Assembly: GCA_025362195.1 (NCBI GenBank)
Contig: JANYHV010000054.1
Coordinates: 1 to 36,229 of the forward strand
DNA: 36,229 nucleotides
Reading direction: 5' to 3'
Source: Fimbriiglobus sp.
GTDB lineage: Bacteria > Planctomycetota > Planctomycetia > Gemmatales > Gemmataceae
Each line of letters starts with the position of its first letter. Within the stretch, counting starts at the first letter, position 1. The translations under genes and the position numbers were made by a program. Positions 25,668-33,784 of the stretch are shown piece by piece. The notes beneath the pieces are model-generated. The model did not search any database, was not told where the DNA came from, and saw nothing but the letters and a program-made list of their open reading frames with translations.

Positions 25668-26603
25668 TCAGCCTCCGTGTGCGGCGGCGTCGCTCATCAC
25701 GCCCTCGGCCGTGGGGACCATGTCGCCGGCGTGGTAGCTCGACCTCACGAACGGTCCGGCGGTCACCTGGCGGAAGCCCATGAGCCGGGCGCGGGCGGCG
25801 ATGTCGTCGAACTCCTCCGGCGGCAGGAACCGCGCGACGGGGATGTGCTTGAGCGTCGGCGCGAGGTACTGGCCGAGGGTCAGCACGTCGCAGTCGATGC
25901 CGCGCAAGTCGGCCAGCACGTCGAAGAGTTCGCCGACCGTCTCGCCGATGCCGAGCATCAGGCCGGCCTTCGTGACGAGTTTCGGGGCGCGTTGTTTAAC
26001 GCGGTCGAGCAGGTCGAGGCTGCGGCGGTAGTCGGCGCGGCCGCGGACCTTGCGGTACAGCCGGGGCACAGTTTCGAGGTTGTGGTTGAAGACCTCCGGG
26101 GCCGCGTCGGTCACGGCGTCGATGGCCGCGACGTTGCCGCCGAAGTCGGGGGTCAGCACTTCGACGGCCGCGCCGGTCAGGTCGCGGACCGCGCGGATGC
26201 ACCGGACGAAGTGGTCGGCCCCGCCGTCGGGCAGGTCGTCCCGCGTGACCGACGTGATGACGACGTGCTTCAGCCCGAGCCGGCGGGCCGCCTCGGCGAC
26301 GCGGTCCGGCTCGTCGAGTTCGAGGGCCTCGGGCGTCCCCTTGGGCACGGAGCAGAAGCCGCACGGGCGGGTACACAGGTTGCCCATGATCATGAATGTG
26401 GCCGCGCGGCGCGACCAGCACTCGGGCCGGTTCGGGCACTTCGCGCTCTCGCACACGGTCACGAGTTTCAAGTCGTCGATCAGACTCTGCGTGAAGAAGT
26501 TGGCGTTGCCGGCCGGCAGGGTCCGCTTGAGCCACGACGGCAGGCGGCGGGCCGGGGCGGTTTCGGCCGGGGGTTCGGCGAGCAACGGTAACGGCGAGCG
26601 CAT
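25668..26603 (-). CDS. lipA: Lipoyl synthase
   Basis: 311 aa. Radical SAM enzyme inserting two sulfurs into protein-bound octanoyl groups to make lipoate. Both cluster motifs are complete: the auxiliary cluster CESAKCPNRPEC (Cys51, Cys56, Cys62) and the radical SAM motif CTRPCGFC (Cys77, Cys81, Cys84). VITSVTRDDLPDGGADHF, TPDFGG, FNHNLETVPRLY and GLMLGIGE are further signatures, and RSSYHA near the end supplies the Ser ligand of the auxiliary cluster. The ATG has GGAG about 6 nt upstream. No lipB is seen next to it; it leads the tmk-holB operon and is transcribed divergently from the GT-C gene at 26721. Confidence 0.97.
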   Translation of the reverse strand: MRSPLPLLAEPPAETAPARRLPSWLKRTLPAGNANFFTQSLIDDLKLVTVCESAKCPNRPECWSRRAATFMIMGNLCTRPCGFCSVPKGTPEALELDEPDRVAEAARRLGLKHVVITSVTRDDLPDGGADHFVRCIRAVRDLTGAAVEVLTPDFGGNVAAIDAVTDAAPEVFNHNLETVPRLYRKVRGRADYRRSLDLLDRVKQRAPKLVTKAGLMLGIGETVGELFDVLADLRGIDCDVLTLGQYLAPTLKHIPVARFLPPEEFDDIAARARLMGFRQVTAGPFVRSSYHAGDMVPTAEGVMSDAAAHGG

Positions 26604-26720
26604 TCAGTTCTCCGGGTCGGCCGCCCGCGCGGCGGCATCACTCCTATTCTAGTCCGCACCCCGCCGCGCCGACACGGTCGATTCCGACCGCGGGCCGGCG
26701 GGCCGTCTCGGGAGTTCCGC

Positions 26721-28454
26721 TTGCACCGGTCGCTGCGCTATCTGCCCGAGTTCCTGGCCGTGGCCGTCGCACTCCTGAACGCGGCCAAGCCGGCCGTCGT
26801 GGACGACACGGCGTACCTGCTCTTCGCACGGCACCTCGCTGCTGACCCGACGCACCCTTACGCCTTCGAACTCTTCTGGAACAGCGCGCCCCAGCCGGCG
26901 ATGGAGATTCTCCTGCCGCCGGTAGTGCCGCTGTGGCTCGCCCTCGGTATCTCGCTGTTCGGCGAAAACCTCGTCGCGCTCAAGCTCTGGCTGCTGCCGT
27001 TCCTGTGGCTGTTCACCCGCGCCGTCTGGTACTTACTCGGCGAGTTCGCGCCGCGCGAACGGGTCCGCGGCAGCGTGCTGCTGGCATTCTCCCCGGCGAT
27101 CTTGCCGCTCGTCAGTGTCATGATCGACATCCCGGCGGTGGCGTGCGGCCTCGCCTCGACGGCCTGCCTGGTCCACGCCCGGCGCAGCGGCCGGAGTGCG
27201 TGGCTCGTGCTCACCGTAATTCTCGGCGCGGCGGCGGCCCAGTCGAAGTACACCATGATCGTCCTCCCGGCCGTCTGGGCTTGGTACGGCCTGACGCACC
27301 GCGATTTGACGCGGTCGCTGGCCACCTGCGTCGGCGGCGTGGTGCTCTTCGCGGCGTGGGAATTGTTCGTCGCCCGGCAGTGCGGGGAGAGCCACTTCTA
27401 CCACCACGTCCAGCACCAGCAAGCCGCGGAACCGGGGCAGGTCGGGTTTCTGGACAAGATCGGCCACTGGGTCGGGGCGAAGGGCGGGCTGGTCTTGCCG
27501 CTGCTCGGGTACTTCGGCGGACTGGCGGCCGGGTGGGGGCTGTTCGCGGGGCCGACCGTCGGCTTCTCCCGCCGACTGAGCCACGCCGTCGCACTCGCGG
27601 CCGGGGTCGGTCTCGTGGCGATCCTGGCACTTCCGGCGCAATCGCAAATCCTTTCCCACGACGCGAACGGCTGGCCCGAATTGACCCTCCCGGACGTCGT
27701 GTTCGTCGGCCTCGGGGCGGCGACGACGGTGACGATGGCGACCGTCCTGGTCAAATTCTTGGTCGGGCGGACCGGTCCGGGCCGGGGTTGGCGACGCAGC
27801 CCGACGGCGTGGTTTCTGGCCGGCTGGCTGGCAATTGAAGTGGGCGGAATGTTCGTGCTAACGCCCTTCCCCGCCGCCCGCCGAGTCGTCATGCCGACGG
27901 TGGTCGTCGGCGTCGTCGCCTGCGCCTGGGTCAGCCGCTGCGGTCGCATCCCGGGCCGCGCCGGGCCGACGCGGTCGGCGGTTGCGTTCGGCTTGGCGGT
28001 CGGGTTCGGGCTGTACGCCCTGGACACCTGGGACGCGATGGCCGAGCGGGACACGGCCCGGGCGTCCGTCGAAAGCATCCTGCCGACGCCGGGCAAGTTG
28101 TGGACGCAGGGGCACTGGGGCTGGCAGTACGCGACCGACCGCGCGGGGGCGAAGTTGGTCGTGCCGGGCGTGTCGCAGTTGAAAAAGGGGGACTGGTTGA
28201 TCCTGCCGGTCCCGCCGGACGACGGCGGTTTCTACCGGCCGTACCACGGCGGGGCGCTGTTCACCCTCGACGAAAGTCGCACGCGGTTCGTCCGCCGATT
28301 GGTCCGGGACGACGCGATTTCCGGCACCACCATCCCGACACTCTACGGCGGCCGGTACCCGTTCACCGGCCGGGATCAGCCGCGGCTAGTCGTCGAAATC
28401 CACCGCGTGGTGGCCGACTGGATACCGCAGCCGCCCCCGCCCTTGGCCCCTTAG
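26721..28454 (+). CDS. Multi-pass GT-C-type membrane glycosyltransferase (PMT_2/ArnT-like)
   Basis: 577 aa from TTG 26721, supported by GGGAG at 26710-26714 with 6-nt spacing. The N-terminal segment LPEFLAVAVALLNAAKPAVVDDTAYLLFARHL places a pair of acidic residues (Asp28-Asp29) in the first external loop, as in polyprenyl-phosphate-sugar-dependent GT-C enzymes. About ten hydrophobic segments follow up to residue 430 (for example PPVVPLWLALGISLF, LKLWLLPFLWLF, AIALPLVSVMIDIP-like). The C-terminal 150 residues are soluble and probably extracytoplasmic, rich in Gly/Pro. The substrate is unknown; lipid or protein glycosylation at the outer face of the membrane is inferred from the family. It stands alone and converges on the gene at 28726 with a palindromic element between. 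Confidence 0.8.
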   Translation: MHRSLRYLPEFLAVAVALLNAAKPAVVDDTAYLLFARHLAADPTHPYAFELFWNSAPQPAMEILLPPVVPLWLALGISLFGENLVALKLWLLPFLWLFTRAVWYLLGEFAPRERVRGSVLLAFSPAILPLVSVMIDIPAVACGLASTACLVHARRSGRSAWLVLTVILGAAAAQSKYTMIVLPAVWAWYGLTHRDLTRSLATCVGGVVLFAAWELFVARQCGESHFYHHVQHQQAAEPGQVGFLDKIGHWVGAKGGLVLPLLGYFGGLAAGWGLFAGPTVGFSRRLSHAVALAAGVGLVAILALPAQSQILSHDANGWPELTLPDVVFVGLGAATTVTMATVLVKFLVGRTGPGRGWRRSPTAWFLAGWLAIEVGGMFVLTPFPAARRVVMPTVVVGVVACAWVSRCGRIPGRAGPTRSAVAFGLAVGFGLYALDTWDAMAERDTARASVESILPTPGKLWTQGHWGWQYATDRAGAKLVVPGVSQLKKGDWLILPVPPDDGGFYRPYHGGALFTLDESRTRFVRRLVRDDAISGTTIPTLYGGRYPFTGRDQPRLVVEIHRVVADWIPQPPPPLAP

Positions 28455-28512
28455 AACGTGGAGATCGAGTGATTGTGACGTGTCGTTGGTCCCGTCGAAT
28501 GCCGAGGGCTTC

Positions 28513-28679
28513 GGCTCCGCCGCAGGCGACTCTTGTTAGCCCGACGCGCTAGCGAGGGTCGAGCGGTCGAGGTCAAGGCGGCTATCGATGACCGCACGGT
28601 CCACGACCCCGAACACTGTCAATGACCCATCGACCCTCGCTAGCGCGTCGGGCTAACAAGAGTCGCCTGCGGCGGAGCC
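28513..28679. repeat. Dispersed palindromic element, copy 2 (complete, perfect 50-bp arms)
   Basis: Arms 28513-28562 and 28630-28679 are perfect inverted repeats of 50 bp, separated by a 67-bp spacer (28563-28629). Each arm holds CCCGACGC-GCTA-GCGAGGG, which can fold into a hairpin of two 3-bp helices separated by a GA/A internal loop, preceded by GTTAG. The element fills the convergent gap between the GT-C gene (stop 28454) and the propeller protein gene (stop 28726). Compared with copy 3, the arms and the two spacer ends are nearly identical while the middle of the spacer differs. Confidence 0.95.
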
Positions 28680-28725
28680 ACATGCTGTACAGCAGGTCAC
28701 CCGCGACTCAAACACTATGCCGATT

Positions 28726-30546
28726 CTAGCGGCGGTACGCGCGGAAGATCATGAGGCCCGCCGCCAGGCGGTGCGACCAGACTTCTTCGCCGGCGGTCGT
28801 CACTTCGACGACGCGGTTGCTGCCGTCCGCGGAGCCGTTGCCCTCGACGATCAGGGTGTTGCCGTTGGGCAGGCGTTGCATGCCGCGGGCCGTCGCGGCG
28901 GCGTGCGACCAGACGACCTTCTTCTCCTTCACGTCGTATTCGACGACCTTCTGGTTCTCCGCGATCAGCACGCGGTCCTCGCCGGTGCTGATGATGTGCG
29001 ACTGGTAGTACGGCAGGCCGGTCTTCATTTTGCGTTCGGGGATCTCCTTGCCGGCCTTGTCGAGAAAGATCAGGTGGTCCGGGCCGTTCTGCAACAGGAC
29101 CGCCGTCTCGCCGTTGGGCAGGCGGGTCGCCGACGCGATGTCGTAGTTGTTGGACCGGTCGAAGACGACGGACAGGTCCGGCTTGTCGCGGGCCATTTCG
29201 AGGACGATGTTCTTGCACACCACGAAAAACCGTCCGTCCGGGAGCAGTTGCAGTTGGTGCGGGCTGCCGTTGACCTGGCGGTTGGCCGCCCCGGTGGTCG
29301 GCTTGACCTCCAGCACTTTGCCCGTCGTGTCGCGGACGGTCACGTTGTACGCGTTCGCCTCCGCGACCGCGACCGCACCGTCCGACAGGACCGCGGCGTC
29401 GTAGGGCGTGGACAGATCGACGATCTTCCAGCGTTCCTTCAAGTCCGGGCCGAGTTCGGCGACGTACCCGCTGCCGTTCCGCGGGTCCATCACGACGAGC
29501 AAGGTTTTGCCCACGATCCGCGGGGCGTAGGCGATCTTGTCGAGGTTGATCGCCGGCGACGCCTTGGCCCACCAGGCGAGCCACTCGGCTTGCGCCTTCA
29601 CGACCGCCGCCTTGGTCGCCCCGAACGCGACCTTGGGCGCGTCCGGCCCGGCCAGCACGAGCAGCAGGTCTTCGGCCTGCCACAAGCGGCCGCGCGGCAG
29701 GTCGGGGAGCATGCCGACGATCGCGCCGACGGCGTCTTTGTCGCGGGAAGTCACGGCCAGGCCGAGCGTCATGGCGAACTTCGCGTCGATCACCGTCTCG
29801 ACCCGGGCCGCCTCGACGACCTTCGGGTACGCCTCGGGGATGCGGACCCGCTGCGTCGCGTCGCCGCCCTGGGTCAGTGCCGTCGCGGCGTAGACGCGCT
29901 TGAGCGCGGAACTGTTTTTGAGCGCGTCGATTAAGTGGCCGTCGACCTTGCCGCCGACGGACGCGACGGCGGTCAACGTCCGCTGAATTTCTTCGGCCGT
30001 GGCCTGGTCGTCCGCCTGGGGCAGGAAGGCGAGGAGGACTTGCGTGGTCCGCGGGTGCGGCACCTTGGCCAGTGCCCGGACGGCGGCGACGGCGATGCCC
30101 GCGTGCGGCACCTTTTCGAGCCGCTTGAGCACCTCGCCGGCGCGGTAGACGATCTCGAAGTTCGCCGCGTTCACGTCGGCCGAATCGACGACGGTCGCCT
30201 TGCGCAACGGGCCGACGGCGGCCGGGCCGAACTTCTCGACCTCGTCCATCGCCCGGACGCGGTCGTCGAACGACTCGGCCCCGAGCCGCTGAATCACGGC
30301 CTGGATGCGGGTCGCGTCCGCGTCGGTGAGAATCCGCCGCTCGAAGTACGCCAGGAGTGCGGCCGCGTCCGTCGGCGCGATCTTGGCCGCGGCGAGCGCT
30401 GCCTTGTCCGCCTTGACCGGGTCGAAGACGGCGGCGGCGGTGGGCACGCCCGGAAAGAGGTTGAGCTTCTTGCGGAGCACGATTTGGCCGAACGCCGGCG
30501 ACGCGGCCGCCAGCAGAATTGCGCACAGGTTGAGCCACCGCAGCAT
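28726..30546 (-). CDS. Secreted HEAT-repeat / beta-propeller protein
   Basis: 606 aa. MLRWLNLCAILLAAASPAFG is a signal peptide. Residues about 50-330 are helical and look like HEAT-type repeats (FDDRVRAMDEVEKFGPAAVGPLRKA, AVRALAKVPHPRTTQVLLAFL, AYPKVVEAARVETVID). Residues about 335-606 look like a beta-propeller with repeated blades: LPDGRFFVVCKNIVLEMA, LPNGETAVLLQNGPDHLIFLD, GEDRVLIAENQKVVEYD, LPNGNTLIVEGNG, with RVVEVTTAGEEVWSHR near the end. Similar blades occur in arylsulfotransferase-like and PQQ/NHL-type proteins; no catalytic residues can be named. The two parts suggest an extracytoplasmic scaffold or sensor. It is 28 nt downstream of the membrane protein gene on the same strand. Confidence 0.85.
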   Translation of the reverse strand: MLRWLNLCAILLAAASPAFGQIVLRKKLNLFPGVPTAAAVFDPVKADKAALAAAKIAPTDAAALLAYFERRILTDADATRIQAVIQRLGAESFDDRVRAMDEVEKFGPAAVGPLRKATVVDSADVNAANFEIVYRAGEVLKRLEKVPHAGIAVAAVRALAKVPHPRTTQVLLAFLPQADDQATAEEIQRTLTAVASVGGKVDGHLIDALKNSSALKRVYAATALTQGGDATQRVRIPEAYPKVVEAARVETVIDAKFAMTLGLAVTSRDKDAVGAIVGMLPDLPRGRLWQAEDLLLVLAGPDAPKVAFGATKAAVVKAQAEWLAWWAKASPAINLDKIAYAPRIVGKTLLVVMDPRNGSGYVAELGPDLKERWKIVDLSTPYDAAVLSDGAVAVAEANAYNVTVRDTTGKVLEVKPTTGAANRQVNGSPHQLQLLPDGRFFVVCKNIVLEMARDKPDLSVVFDRSNNYDIASATRLPNGETAVLLQNGPDHLIFLDKAGKEIPERKMKTGLPYYQSHIISTGEDRVLIAENQKVVEYDVKEKKVVWSHAAATARGMQRLPNGNTLIVEGNGSADGSNRVVEVTTAGEEVWSHRLAAGLMIFRAYRR

Positions 30547-30574
30547 GGTCGGACCCCGAAAGTGACGCGTGACC

Positions 30575-32260
30575 TCACGGGTCTATCGTACCGCCCGCCG
30601 GGCCGCCCGGTCCACGGTCTTCCGGTAATCCCCGACGGACGCGGTAGAGCTTGAAGGCCTCGTCGGCGTACTCCAGGGTCAGCCCGGCCGAGGAAAGGTC
30701 GCGGTCGGCCGTGGTGACGACGTGGGTCACGCCTTCGGCAACGGCCTCGCGCACGGTGCCGGCGCGGTCCCAGTCGCGCGACTCGTAGGCCGCCTGATTC
30801 CAGACGAGTCGGCGGTGCCATTCGAGGACTTCCACGTCCTTGTACGGGATCGCCTTGAAGTCCACGAAGATCGCCGCGCGGGTGACGAGGCGGAAGCGCT
30901 GCAAGTCGGCGGGGATGACGCGGCCGACGAGCCGGGGGGCCGCGGCCGGCTTGAAGTCGCTCGACAACGACCCACTCCACCGTCGCGGCGAGTTCGGCAC
31001 CTCGACCGGCAGCAGGTACACATCCCCGGGCCGCTTGTGCGTCCGCACGAAGTCGAGCAACCCCGCCTCGTTCGGTCGGGCCGCGTACCCCTGTCGCGTC
31101 AGCATCAGCCCCGCCCCGGCCGCCACACAGGCTGCGAGAACGGTGAAACTCACGGCGACCGTCGCGCGGCCGTCGACTCGCCGGCCGGCCAGCGTCACCA
31201 ACCGCGTGAGGATGATGGCCGTCGCCACCGGGATCAGGATCACGGACGACCGCCAGGGGAACATCAGCGCGAGGGTGTCGTTGCCCGACCCGAGTTGAAT
31301 GACGGTCAGGAGTAGCGACCCGACGGCGAGAATTTGCACGACGGGGAAGAGCCGCGTGCCCCGCGTGAGCGCGACGCCGACGAGGATTGCGACGAGTTGC
31401 ACCGCGGTGACGCCGTCGAACCAGACTGCGGGAATGGCGTGGTGCGGGATGCGGACGTTGACGAGCAAGTCCCGGACGGACGCGGCCGTCTTCGGGGCCG
31501 AGGAGAGAAAATTCGACCGGACGTACACCACCGTTGGCAGTGTCAACGCCGCGAACAGGACGCCGCAAGCCACGGCGCGCCGTAGCCGCCCGTCCCGCGT
31601 CAGGGTTGCCAAAAACCCGAGAAAGATCAGCCCGGCCGACAGCGCATAAGTCGGGTGCAGCGTCACCGCGACGGCGGCACAAGTTATGGCGACGACGGGC
31701 CGGCCGCGCAAGAACTGGTCGAGCGCGACGACGAGGAAGACGCCGATAACCGACGGCTGGAAGGCGGGGCCGAGGACGTACTGCGCGGCGAGCCACCCCT
31801 GGACGTAGCACGGGTAGTCCCAGCCGAACACCCGGAACGAGGCCCAGCGCAACACCGCCGCGTGTGCCAGGAACAGCAGCGCGGCGACCAGCCAGCGGGC
31901 CCGCGGGGTGAGTCGGTCCCCGGCGACGTGCGTGGCGATGCCGAGCAGGCTGACGAAGTACGCCCCCTGCAACAGCGCGTAGTAAACCGGGAAGAGTCCT
32001 TCGCCGAGGTGCCGTGCTGTGACCGTCACGAGGGCGTCAAACACGGGCGTCGGGCTGAGGGTGTTGGCGAGCCAGTCGTCGCCGAGGTTGCCGTCGCCGG
32101 CTGCGGCCAAGCCGTGCAACAGGTACTGGTTCTGGTTGGAGTAGTACGGCGGGGCCTGCGTGGTGCTCAGGGCGAACAGGACCGTCCAAGCGAGGAATGC
32201 CCCGACATGCTCGGCGAACGGTCGGGCCCGGCGGCAGGCGGTCAAAAACGGTTCCGTCAT
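30575..32260 (-). CDS. Multi-pass membrane protein, GT-C-like (DUF6798-like)
   Basis: 561 aa with about ten to eleven hydrophobic segments (AFLAWTVLFALST, WLVAALLFLAHAAVL, VIGVFLVVALDQFL, VACGVLFAALTLPTVVYV, SSVILIPVATAIILTRLVTLAG, VAVSFTVLAACVAAGAGLML) and a soluble C-terminal part of about 150 residues. The first loop PPYYSNQNQYLLHGLAAAGDGNLGDDWLA is characteristic; as I remember, it resembles proteins carrying DUF6798. The overall plan is that of GT-C membrane glycosyltransferases, but I see no decisive catalytic motif other than acidic residues in that loop (GDDW). It lies 42 nt after coaD and 28 nt before the propeller gene, all on the minus strand, so cotranscription is likely. Function unknown. 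Confidence 0.8.
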   Translation of the reverse strand: MTEPFLTACRRARPFAEHVGAFLAWTVLFALSTTQAPPYYSNQNQYLLHGLAAAGDGNLGDDWLANTLSPTPVFDALVTVTARHLGEGLFPVYYALLQGAYFVSLLGIATHVAGDRLTPRARWLVAALLFLAHAAVLRWASFRVFGWDYPCYVQGWLAAQYVLGPAFQPSVIGVFLVVALDQFLRGRPVVAITCAAVAVTLHPTYALSAGLIFLGFLATLTRDGRLRRAVACGVLFAALTLPTVVYVRSNFLSSAPKTAASVRDLLVNVRIPHHAIPAVWFDGVTAVQLVAILVGVALTRGTRLFPVVQILAVGSLLLTVIQLGSGNDTLALMFPWRSSVILIPVATAIILTRLVTLAGRRVDGRATVAVSFTVLAACVAAGAGLMLTRQGYAARPNEAGLLDFVRTHKRPGDVYLLPVEVPNSPRRWSGSLSSDFKPAAAPRLVGRVIPADLQRFRLVTRAAIFVDFKAIPYKDVEVLEWHRRLVWNQAAYESRDWDRAGTVREAVAEGVTHVVTTADRDLSSAGLTLEYADEAFKLYRVRRGLPEDRGPGGPAGGTIDP

Positions 32261-32302
32261 GGTGGCTGAGATACGGCCGGTGTCGGTCGGCGGCGACCCG
32301 GC

Positions 32303-32803
32303 TCAGCCGCCGCGGATTTTGCTCACCAGGGCTTCGTTGACCGGTTCCGGCAGGAACTTGCCCAGGTCGCCGCCGAACTTGGCGATCTGCCGGAGGAGCG
32401 AACTGCTGACGTGCGAGAACTCTTCGTTGGCCATCAGGAAGACCGTCTCGATGCCCGGGTCGAGGTGCAGGTTCATCAGCGACATCGTGAACTCGTACTC
32501 CATGTCCGAGAGGGTGCGCAGGCCGCGGACCATGATTTGCGCCCCGCACTCGCGGACGAACCGGACGGCCAGGCCGTCGAACGTGCGGACCTCGACGTTC
32601 GCGTAGTCCTTGGTGACCTGGCGGACGAGGTCGGCCCGCTCGTCGATGCCGAACAGGGTCGCCTTGTCCGGGTTGACGCCGATGGCGACGATGAGTCGGT
32701 CGAACAGCCGGCCGCCGCGGGTGATCACGTCCAGGTGGCCGCGGTGGACGGGGTCGAACGTGCCGGTGTAGACGGCCACGCGCGGGTTGAGTTTCTTCGC
32801 CAT
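32303..32803 (-). CDS. coaD: Phosphopantetheine adenylyltransferase
   Basis: 166 aa. Transfers AMP from ATP to 4'-phosphopantetheine, the fourth step of CoA synthesis. YTGTFDPVHRGHLDVI is the nucleotidyltransferase signature with the HxGH motif. RGLRTLSDMEYEFTMSLMNLHL is a strong family block, and ANEEFSHVSSSLLRQIAKFGGDL carries the SSS-type ATP-binding segment. The length is typical (about 160). ATG 32803; a 15-nt palindrome lies 23 nt upstream in the gap to the divergent M50 protease gene. It completes, with coaE in the same window, the last two steps of the pathway. Confidence 0.96.
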   Translation of the reverse strand: MAKKLNPRVAVYTGTFDPVHRGHLDVITRGGRLFDRLIVAIGVNPDKATLFGIDERADLVRQVTKDYANVEVRTFDGLAVRFVRECGAQIMVRGLRTLSDMEYEFTMSLMNLHLDPGIETVFLMANEEFSHVSSSLLRQIAKFGGDLGKFLPEPVNEALVSKIRGG

Positions 32804-32825
32804 GCCCGGTCCCCGGAGTGCCGCG

Positions 32826-32840
32826 GAAGGAATTTCCTTC
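32826..32840. promoter_or_regulatory. 15-nt palindrome, possible operator between coaD and the M50 gene
   Basis: GAAGGAA-T-TTCCTTC is a perfect inverted repeat (7-bp arms, one central base) at 32826-32840. It sits just upstream of the GATACAAT at 32853-32860, covering the place of a -35 element for the plus-strand gene, and 23 nt before the coaD start. A repressor site is possible but unproven; the repeat is AT-rich compared with its surroundings. Confidence 0.4.
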
Positions 32841-32852
32841 GCCCCGCCCTAA

Positions 32853-32860
32853 GATACAAT
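32853..32860 (+). promoter_or_regulatory. Candidate -10 region GATACAAT
   Basis: TACAAT within this 8-mer is one mismatch from the -10 consensus and lies 67 nt before the GTG at 32927. The identical 8-mer precedes the secreted protein gene at 4594. Confidence 0.4.
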
Positions 32861-32926
32861 GACCGAGCCGGGGCCGCACGGGAAGGACGATGTCGCGGCC
32901 CGGCCGGAATTCTGGAAGGACCGCCC

Positions 32927-33694
32927 GTGCTATTCGACAACGCCCCGACCCCGCTCGACATCAACTTCCGCGTGGCCGGCTTCCCCGTCCGCGTGACCCC
33001 GTGGTTCTGGCTGACGATGGCCCTGCTCGGCAGTTGGACCATGGACGACAGAGTTCTTGGGCCGTTGGCCCTCGTCCTCTGGGTCGTCGCCGGGTTCGTC
33101 TCGATCCTCGTCCACGAACTCGGGCACTCGGTTTCGGCCCGGTGGTTCCGCACGCCGTCGTTGATCGTGCTGACCGCGTTCGGCGGGTACGCCCAGTACT
33201 ACGACCGCGCCCCGCCGTCCGGCTGGCGGCGGCTCGTCGTCTGCCTGATGGGGCCGATCGCCGGCTTCATTCTCCTGGGGCTAGTCTACGTCAGTCAGTT
33301 ATCGACGGGCTGGATGGAACTGCACCCGGTCCTCTGGGCGTTCGGTAAATACATCGGCATCCAGTGCCTCGTTTGGGGACTCTTCAACCTGCTGCCGATC
33401 TACCCGATGGACGGCGGGCAGGCGATGCGGGAAGTCTTCTACATTTGCGGCATGCGTCGCCCCGACCCGGCGACGCACACGGTGTCGATCGGCGTCATCG
33501 GCGTCCTCATCATTCTCGCGGGGTTGAGGCAGGTCAACCCGGAGCACCCGGCCGTCGCGTGGATGCCGTTCAGCTTCGGGCCGATTACGATCGTCTGGTT
33601 GGTCCTGATCGGCATTCAGAACTGGCAGATGCTCCAGCAGTACAGCAAGCAACGGACGTGGTTCAGCGACGACGGCGACGCCTGGAAGCGCTGA
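32927..33694 (+). CDS. M50-family (site-2-protease-type) membrane metalloprotease
   Basis: 255 aa from GTG 32927, with GGAAGGA at 32914-32920 (6-nt spacing). Intramembrane zinc protease family. The zinc motif HELGH is at 63-67 (His63, Glu64, His67), and the third ligand is Asp162 in NLLPIYPMDGGQ. The gene is short for the family: five or six transmembrane segments (FWLTMALLGSW, LALVLWVVAGFVSIL, LVVCLMGPIAGFILLGLVYV, IGIQCLVWGLF, VSIGVIGVLIILAGL, ITIVWLVLIGI) and no CBS or PDZ domain. The substrate is unknown; regulated proteolysis of an anti-sigma factor or membrane protein quality control are common roles. The frame is open upstream to 32411 but that part is antisense to coaD and is not coding. 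Confidence 0.9.
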   Translation: MLFDNAPTPLDINFRVAGFPVRVTPWFWLTMALLGSWTMDDRVLGPLALVLWVVAGFVSILVHELGHSVSARWFRTPSLIVLTAFGGYAQYYDRAPPSGWRRLVVCLMGPIAGFILLGLVYVSQLSTGWMELHPVLWAFGKYIGIQCLVWGLFNLLPIYPMDGGQAMREVFYICGMRRPDPATHTVSIGVIGVLIILAGLRQVNPEHPAVAWMPFSFGPITIVWLVLIGIQNWQMLQQYSKQRTWFSDDGDAWKR

Positions 33695-33746
33695 CGTTCC
33701 GCCGCCCGTCCCTATCAACAGGTTGCCACCGTTGCGCCGACCGCGC

Positions 33747-33762
33747 CGGGGCAGTGGCCCCG
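33747..33762 (+). terminator. Short GC hairpin between the M50 and PqaA-like genes
   Basis: CGGGGC pairs with GCCCCG across an AGTG loop (6 bp), 53 nt after the M50 stop, and is followed by a short pyrimidine run (ACTCTTTCCCC). It may be a weak terminator, or simply part of the leader of the next gene, whose GGAG ribosome site is at 33774-33777. Confidence 0.3.
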
Positions 33763-33784
33763 ACTCTTTCCCCGGAGTGATGCG

